From Blastocladiella britannica (taxonomy: Eukaryota > Blastocladiomycota > Blastocladiomycetes > Blastocladiales > Blastocladiaceae): 14,191 bases of DNA. Below, piece by piece: positions 9,401-14,191 of the stretch. Numbering within the stretch: the first letter of the stretch is position 1; every line of letters begins with the position of its first letter. Where the stretch lies: the NCBI GenBank assembly GCA_025349905.2, contig MU625012.1, forward strand, positions 1-14,191, in the 5' to 3' direction. Both the position numbers and the translations under genes were made by a program. The notes below the pieces were generated by a model. It ran no database searches and had not been told where the DNA came from. It saw only the letters and a list, made by a program, of their open reading frames with translations.

Positions 9401-12117
9401 TTCGCCAACGACGGCCTGCGTACTCTGTGCGTTGCCCACCGCCAGGTCAGCGAGGACGAATACGCGGCGTGGCAGTCGGCGTACCAGAAGGCATCGGTGT
9501 TGCCCGTGGGCCGCGAGGACGCCATGGATCTGGTCGCGGAGGAACTCGAGCAGAACTTGGTGCTCTTGGGCGCTACCGCTATCGAGGACAAGCTGCAGGA
9601 CCAGGTGCCCGAGACAATCGAGAAGCTCATGTCGGCTGGCATCAAGGTGTGGGTCCTGACCGGCGACAAGGTGGAGACGGCGATTCAGATTGGCTTGTTC
9701 GTATTTGCACCTTTACCATTACTGCTGTTGCGATTTACTAATGGATAATGATATCACAGCTCATGCAACCTGCTGGAGCGCGACATGACCATGATCGTGA
9801 TCCAGGGCGACGACTACGTCTCCACGCGGCGCCAACTGCAACAGTCGCTTGCCACGCTGCTGGAAGAGGACGAGGCCAACGAGGATGCTGCAGCCGCGAC
9901 CGGCGACGGCACTTCCTCGTCCACCAAGGACGCGCTTCTTGCACGCGAAAGCGCCGCCACCGCTACCAACCCGTCGTCCAACCGGTCCGTGCACACGCTC
10001 GGGTCCGAGGCCGACTCGTCGCTGACGCAAGGCCGCACGCGCTACGCGCTGGTGATTGACGGCAGCTCGCTCAAGTACGCGCTAGAAAAGGAGAACCGGC
10101 TTCTGTTCCTCGAGGTCGGGTGCCGGTGCGTGTCGGTCATGTGCTGCCGCGTGTCGCCGCTGCAAAAGGCACAGGTGGTGGCGTTGGTGCGCAAAGAACT
10201 CGATTGCTTGGCGCTGTCGATTGGCGACGGCGCCAACGACGTGTCGATGATTCAGGAGGCGAATATCGGGATTGGGATTGCAGGGAAAGAGGGCATGCAG
10301 GCTGCCATGAGCTCGGATTATGCCATTGGTATGTTTTCTTTTCTTTTTTTTTTTTTTTTGGTGGTGCATGGATTCATGACCGATTTGCTCACTGACGTGA
10401 TAAAATAGGCCAATTCAAGTTCCTGCAGCAGCTTCTGCTCGTGCACGGCCGCTGGTCGTACCGCCGAATCGCCACCATGAACTTGACCTTTTTCTGTACG
10501 CTACCATATCATTTGCCAAACAAACAACAGCATTCTAATTAAAAAAAATGAACAACAGACAAGAACATCATCTGGACATTTGTGCTCTTCTGGTACCAGT
10601 TCTACTGCGGCTTCTCAGGCAGCATCAACTACGAGTACAGTTATGTCAACTACTACAACTTGTTCTTTACGGTGCTCCCGACGATGCTTCTGGGTGTCCT
10701 GGATCAAGACGTGACCGCAAACCGAGCGCTGGCGTTCCCGAAGCTGTACGGCGCCGGGCTCAAACAGTCGTACTACAACTCGGCCAAGTTCTGGGTCCAC
10801 ATTCTCGACGCGCTGTACCAGTCGCTGATGTGCTACTTTGTCGGGTACATGATTTACTCGGACGCGGTGGTCAGCCAGGTCGGGTGGGGCGGCGCCGATA
10901 ACTACGAGGTGGGCACCGCCATGGCCACGTTCGCCATCACCACCGCCAACGTGTACATTGCCATGTACATTCGGTCGTGGTCGTGGGCCATGCTGGTCGG
11001 CATTCCCGCCAACACGCTGCTGTTCCCGCTGTACGTGTGGGGGTACTCGATCTACTCGTCCGACTCGCCCATCGCCGGGCTTGACTCGGTATTGCTGGCG
11101 TCCGCTCACTACTGGGTGGCCATTCCACTGGCGGTGATCCTGTGCGTGCTGCCGCGGTTCATGATCGAGTACTATCGCGTCAACTACTACCCGGGCGACG
11201 TGGACTTGGTGAGGCAGTTGCCGATCGGCGAGGTCGCTGGGGATTTGCCGCCAGGGACCGTCATGGAGCACCCATCCGCGCCCGTCAGCTGGCTGCAGCG
11301 GCTGTGGCACCCGCACCACGCGCACCACGTGTACCCGCACGCGCCATCGCCAGGTCAACCACTGACGGCTGCGGAAGGTGGGGCGGCGGCCGCACCATCG
11401 GACGGCTCACGGATTCTCCAGCAGCCAGCGCAGTACCACCCAACCGCTGGTGCAGCGTCGGGCGCGCTGTACACGGTGCGCGACGAGGAAGTGGAGCTGC
11501 GGCCCCGGCATTCACCCAGCACCCGGCCCGTGGGCGAGTTGCCGGCGGTCCTGGTCGATAACCTCAAGGGCACGTTCCAGACCGCCTTTGACCAGATGCG
11601 CGCGTTTGGACGCGTGCAGCGCGACCGCATGTCGCGGCGCATGGGCTCGCAGTCGCGCCCGTCGTTCTTCTTGTACATGGGCGGCGCGCAGGAACCCGCG
11701 CCACCATCGGCGGCAGCGGCGGCGGTGGCCGCAGCACATCGGCACGGACTGGCGCAGCACCCGAGTGGCGCTGCAAGTGACTCGGCGTTGGTTGGCGGTG
11801 ATGGCACGCCGGGGTCGGCCATGACGGGAGCCGACGGGTATGGAGCAGCTGGATCGTCGGCGGCGGCGGCAGCATCGGCCCGCCCACACCGGCAGGCCAA
11901 CACCGGGTTCGCGTTCTCGGCCGACGAGGGACTCCCACCGGTGATCCGGCGGCAGACGGCCGCGCGGCGCCAGAACCGCGGTGGCGCGGCGTCGTCGGAC
12001 GCGGTCTCGGACTCGCATGTCGAACTGACGCGGTCGCGCGTGAATCATGGTGCTGCCGCGGACGGGGGTGCTAGTCCGGGCAAACGGTCGGGGCATGCGC
12101 GCATGTTCAGCATGTGA
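6483..12117 (+). CDS. P4-type ATPase, Dnf1/Dnf2-like phospholipid flippase, seven exons
   Basis: Membrane ATPase that flips phospholipid from the outer or lumenal leaflet to the cytosolic leaflet, normally with a CDC50/Lem3-type partner (family knowledge). Exons: 6483-7126, 7188-7312, 7371-8520, 8587-9696, 9760-10328, 10409-10495, 10559-12117; 1747 residues, longer than yeast Dnf1. An in-frame TAA lies two codons before the ATG. Motifs: NRRVYIN (from 170), actuator DGET (395-398), TM4 P4-type PISL (651-654), phosphorylation site DKTGT (D704), nucleotide-binding KGAD (884-887), TGDKVET (from 998), hinge GDGAND (1165-1170). The C-terminal membrane domain has the GVLDQDV motif and ends about 1440 in a Dnf-like YPGDVDLVR. 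Unusual parts: a long polar N-terminus with a basic patch (90-116), a 100-residue insert with an Asp run in the actuator domain (about 442-540), an insert after the P-loop region (about 1030-1110), and a 300-residue Ala/Gly/His-rich tail. Dnf1/2 affiliation rests on the motif pattern; exact substrate is unknown. Confidence 0.95.
7127..7187 (+). other. Intron 1 of the P4-ATPase gene (61 nt)
   Basis: Donor GTTCGT, acceptor AAACAG, with a T run of 14 (7148-7161). It splits an Arg codon (CG/C); the joined protein reads NLWEQFRRIANTYF, the conserved start of the P4 first membrane helix. Confidence 0.93.
7313..7370 (+). other. Intron 2 of the P4-ATPase gene (58 nt)
   Basis: Donor GTATGC, acceptor TTAAAG. 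It splits an Asp codon (G/AC); the joined protein reads [14 protein letters not shown], a conserved P4 motif after the second membrane helix. Confidence 0.93.
8521..8586 (+). other. Intron 3 of the P4-ATPase gene (66 nt)
   Basis: Donor GTACGT, branch-like CACTAAA, acceptor AACAG. It splits a Phe codon (TT/T); the joined protein reads [19 protein letters not shown]. Confidence 0.93.
9697..9759 (+). other. Intron 4 of the P4-ATPase gene (63 nt)
   Basis: Donor GTTCGT, branch sequence TACTAAT (the yeast-type optimum apart from the last base), acceptor TCACAG. It splits a Phe codon (TT/C); the joined protein reads [17 protein letters not shown]. Confidence 0.93.
10329..10408 (+). other. Intron 5 of the P4-ATPase gene (80 nt)
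   Basis: Donor GTATGT, T run of 16 (10344-10359), branch-like CACTGACG, acceptor AATAG. It splits a Gly codon (G/GC); the joined protein reads [20 protein letters not shown]. Confidence 0.94.
10496..10558 (+). other. Intron 6 of the P4-ATPase gene (63 nt)
   Basis: Donor GTACGC, branch-like TTCTAAT, acceptor CAACAG. It splits a Tyr codon (T/AC); the joined protein reads [20 protein letters not shown]. An earlier CAACAG at 10525-10530 would not keep the frame motif. Confidence 0.93.
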
Positions 12118-12142
12118 GTTTTCGTGGTTTTGAATGAGAAAG

Positions 12143-12158
12143 TATTATTATTATTATT
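12143..12158. repeat. TAT trinucleotide microsatellite
   Basis: Five TAT units plus one T in the P4-ATPase 3' flank, starting 25 nt after the stop codon. Confidence 0.8.
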
Positions 12159-12219
12159 TCCACTTTTCGGCAGGTGCAAGTATCAATTCGATTCCATTTT
12201 GTATTCAACGACTAAAAAA

Positions 12220-12225
12220 AATAAA
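12220..12225 (+). terminator. AATAAA polyadenylation signal for the P4-ATPase gene
   Basis: A canonical AATAAA lies about 100 nt after the P4-ATPase stop codon, in an A-rich context and a plausible place for 3' end formation before the convergent QCR8 gene. Confidence 0.5.
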
Positions 12226-12325
12226 GACAGTTCGTTCGGTTCCTCCGGCCTGGTGATTGGAAGAGTGGGATCGTTCCGTTGAGTTGTTGATTTCATCCAA
12301 CAAAAAAAGAAAAACGTACAAATAA

Positions 12326-12696
12326 TTAGTGGCCCTCGAGGTGCGCGTGGCCTTCCTTGGTGTGGTACCACGCGTACTTGTCGTTGCAGTACTTGAACAC
12401 CGAGTAGCCCAGCGCAAAAGGAATGACAATGTAAGGCGCCTGCGCCATGGTGCGGCGGAACACGTTGTGAATGCCCTTGGAAATGGCGCCGGCGAAAGCG
12501 CGCTGGCGGAAGGGGGACACTTGGTACGTCACAATGTTGTTCTGCGCCTGGTGCGGGCGGCCCATGTGGCCCCAGTGTCCTGTTATTTGTTTTGTTCTTT
12601 GAGTTTTCGCTTTGTTTTCGGGTATCGTTTTGGTTTTTTTCTCTGGACCGAGACTAGGGATGGCCTCCTCGTACCAGAGTAAAGTCCGCCGGCCAT
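12326..12696 (-). CDS. QCR8: Cytochrome bc1 complex subunit 8 (QCR8), two exons
   Basis: Small single-span subunit of mitochondrial complex III (ubiquinol-cytochrome c reductase), associated with cytochrome b in the inner membrane. Exons on the minus strand: 12696-12675 and 12579-12326, giving 91 residues against 94 for yeast Qcr8. The first coding exon is only 22 nt (MAGGLYS plus one base). The joined N-terminus reads MAGGLYSGHWGHMGRP, the family hallmark WGHMG followed by a basic residue pair and TYQVSPFRQ. The central FRRTMAQAPYIVIPFALGYSVFKY segment holds an Arg pair before one hydrophobic helix (about residues 54-72), and the C-terminus is His-rich and hydrophilic. No cleavable presequence is visible, as usual for Qcr8. 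The gene lies 126 nt downstream of the co-chaperone gene, on the same strand, and converges on the P4-ATPase gene. Confidence 0.94.
12580..12674 (-). other. Intron of QCR8 (95 nt, the longest in the window)
   Basis: Donor GTACGA, acceptor ATAACAG. It splits a Gly codon (G/GA). Splicing joins the 22-nt first exon to HWGHMG and explains why a read-through frame upstream has no Qcr8 similarity. Confidence 0.9.
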
Positions 12697-12822
12697 ATTG
12701 TTGTATTGAATGAAAAAAAAAGGTTTGGTTGGGCGAATCGACGAAGAATAATTCGGGACGAGAGAGAGGCAAAATTTGAATACAATATTACAATCCCGAG
12801 AAATGACATCATCTCATACTGG
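12697..12822 (-). promoter_or_regulatory. Spacer holding the QCR8 promoter and the co-chaperone 3' end
   Basis: These 126 nt separate two same-strand genes. The A/T-rich part next to QCR8 includes a run of nine A on the plus strand at 12712-12720. No clear TATA box or AATAAA was identified. Confidence 0.6.
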
Positions 12823-14067
12823 TTACCCAGACCGAGCCCGGTACTTGGCCACGTACTCGCGCGAAAACGCATTCTCGCGGTGCAACACCAAGAACTCCAC
12901 CACCCCATTGACCACGCGCGACCACGACTGCTTGAGAATGCTCAGCAATGCCAACTTCTTGCCCACTTTCACCAACCGCCGCTTGTTCGGGTCCGTGTCG
13001 AACGTCAAAAAGTACACGTCGGTGGTGGCCGTCGTGTACGTGTGATCCGGGTCCCAGGGGGCCGGTGCACCGTCCAAGATGGGCGCCAGCTGGTCCATGA
13101 ACGTCGTGTGCACGTCGAATGCGCCAATCATGTCGGACTGGCTGAACTCTGGGTACAGCACCAGCGCCGGGAACGAAAGGGCGTCGTGGTCGGGATCGTA
13201 CTGCGGCTTGTGCGACGCGTACTCGGCCGCGGTGCGGTCTACCCCATCATCGTCCCCTTTGGTAAGGGAAAGGGTCGCCACTTGGATCCCGGCACGCGTG
13301 ATGGCCGCGGCCACTTGCTGCTCGGCGGCGGCCGCGGCTTGGGCGGCGGCCTCGCGCTCGGCCTTGCTTTGCGCGGCCTCTTGTTGCTTCTGCAGCGCCT
13401 TGCTTAGCGCAATTTGCACCTGGCCATTGTCCTTGTCGAGCTGTCCATGTCATTGTTTGCGTCAGACATCCTCTGACTCGAAAAAAAAAAAAATAAGAGA
13501 GGATACCTCAAGCGCCTTGGCCAACGCCTCGACCGCGTCGTCGTACTTTTCCAAGCACGCGTACGCGCGTCCGGCCCGGTAGTACGCCTTGAGCATCGTC
13601 GGGCAGAGCTTAATCGCCGCCGCGCAGTCGTGAATACATTTCCGGAAATTGCCCAGCTCCAAGTGCACAGCGGCCCGATTACAGTGCAGCGTCGCGTTCA
13701 ACCCGTCGTCGTCGCACTTTTGGTCCAGCCCCTGCGTGTAGAACTGAACGGCGTTCGGGTACCATTTGCGGCCGTCTTTAAACATGTCGTTGCCCTGGTT
13801 CTTGAAGTTGGTGGCGATTTCAACGGGCGTCCCGTCGTAGATCAGCGCTTGCAAGGCCGCGAGCTCTGGGTTGTTGGCGATATCGCCGAGGGCATCGTCG
13901 CGCATGAATAACGGGACGGTGGCCATTTCTTCCAGGAAATTGTCCTCGGACAATGCCCAGGATGGGCGCACGGGCTGGCCGTCAGGGCCCTTGCGGTACC
14001 GGCCTTGCACGAACGCGTCGAGAATGTCGAATTCGGCCTGGCTCATGGACTCGTCCTTTTCAGCCAT
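12823..14067 (-). CDS. CNS1: Cns1/TTC4-type TPR co-chaperone, two exons
   Basis: Cytosolic Hsp90/Hsp70 co-chaperone (yeast Cns1, human TTC4), which in yeast supports Hsp90 clients and translation factors. Exons on the minus strand: 14067-13507 and 13440-12823, giving 392 residues, near the 385-387 of Cns1 and TTC4. An N-terminal helix carries FLEEMATVPLFM (44-55), typical of the family. Three TPR repeats span about 84-191, with carboxylate-clamp residues at expected places: K89, N93, N130, K160 and R164, which would grip the EEVD tails of Hsp90 and Hsp70. An Ala/Gln/Glu-rich, probably helical linker (about 198-235) leads to the C-terminal wheel domain with the hallmark YPEFSQSDMIGAF (283-295) and a following VYFLTF strand. 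The start is the first ATG in frame; TPR-domain assignment is firm, and orthology to Cns1 is supported by the C-terminal domain. Confidence 0.93.
13441..13506 (-). other. Intron of the Cns1/TTC4-like gene (66 nt)
   Basis: Donor GTATCC, a run of 13 T on the sense strand (plus-strand A at 13481-13493), branch-like TCTGACG, acceptor GACAG, phase 0. The joined protein reads EALAKALELDKDNGQVQIAL, continuing the third TPR helix. Confidence 0.92.
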
Positions 14068-14191
14068 TTTTGTTTATGTATGTAAAAATTGAGACCGAGT
14101 TCTTTTTTTTTTGAACGAGAAAAATATTACACAACGACGCAGCCAGAACCGACACACCAGCGGAGGCCATAGCGCTGACGCTGCCGTTTTT
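14068..14191 (-). promoter_or_regulatory. 5' flank of the Cns1/TTC4-like gene
   Basis: These 124 nt run to the window edge. The start-codon context on the sense strand is AAAAATGG. A T run of 10 (14103-14112) is flanked by GTTC and GAAC. No clear core promoter motif was found. Confidence 0.5.

Larger units (their letters stand above)
12118..12325. other. Convergent 3' spacer between the P4-ATPase and QCR8 genes
   Basis: The 208 nt hold both 3' UTRs. On the plus strand there is a TAT triplet repeat (12143-12158), a CGGCAG splice-acceptor-like site ending at 12173, and AATAAA at 12220-12225. A short plus-strand frame ending at 12282 would be coding only if an extra terminal intron is used. Confidence 0.7.

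Noticed and set aside
8534..9439. 301-codon minus-strand open frame opposite the P4-ATPase
   Set aside because: It is antisense to an exon carrying DKTGT and KGAD motifs; long antisense frames are expected in GC-rich exons, and its composition (Val/His/Arg-rich) matches a shadow.
10615..11358. 247-codon minus-strand frame opposite P4-ATPase exon 7
   Set aside because: It is a shadow of the membrane-domain exon with Val/Arg/His bias and no recognised family.
12697..12772. QCR8 start upstream in the read-through frame (around 12772)
   Set aside because: That frame reaches the conserved exon only by reading through the intron; the ATG at 12696 with the 22-nt exon gives a standard-length Qcr8.
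1..14191. tRNA, rRNA, CRISPR array, transposon or bacterial-type operon
   Set aside because: No T-loop-like motif in a tRNA context, no spaced repeats, no terminal repeats and no transposase or integrase domain were seen on either strand.

Overview
This is nuclear DNA from a eukaryote, most likely a fungus, and by inference an early-diverging one. Coding exons are GC-rich with strong G/C third-position use. They are broken by 53-95 nt GT...AG introns, and spacers and introns are AT-rich with long dA:dT runs. Four protein genes were reconstructed by joining exons so that conserved protein motifs run across each junction; reading phase closes for all four. No tRNA, rRNA, transposon, CRISPR array or bacterial-type operon was seen. 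Assignment to a phylum is not possible from these data.

Layout. Positions 1-974 hold no supportable gene. Positions 975-5724 (minus strand) hold a seven-exon full-length ABCC-type (MRP4/Yor1-like) ABC exporter of about 1454 residues. Positions 5725-6482 are a shared divergent 5' region with two short upstream ORFs on the ABC side, a long imperfect hairpin, and a CCAAT/TATA-like pair on the other side. Positions 6483-12117 (plus strand) hold a seven-exon P4-type ATPase (Dnf1/Dnf2-like phospholipid flippase) of 1747 residues. After a 208-nt convergent spacer come QCR8 (12326-12696, minus, two exons, 91 residues, complex III subunit 8) and, 126 nt upstream of it, a two-exon Cns1/TTC4-type TPR co-chaperone (12823-14067, minus, 392 residues). 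The last 124 nt are the co-chaperone's 5' flank.

How the genes may work together. The two large genes are transcribed head to head: a P4-ATPase moves phospholipid to the cytosolic leaflet, and ABCC exporters move substrates (in Yor1's case also phospholipid) outward. A shared promoter for a flippase/exporter pair is a testable idea, not something the sequence proves. QCR8 and the Hsp90/Hsp70 co-chaperone look like ordinary housekeeping neighbours. The most distinctive genome-level signal is the splice-donor usage: 12 of 14 inferred introns start GTAC or GTAT, two start GTTCGT, and none starts GTAAGT or GTGAGT. No clearly new biological system was found.
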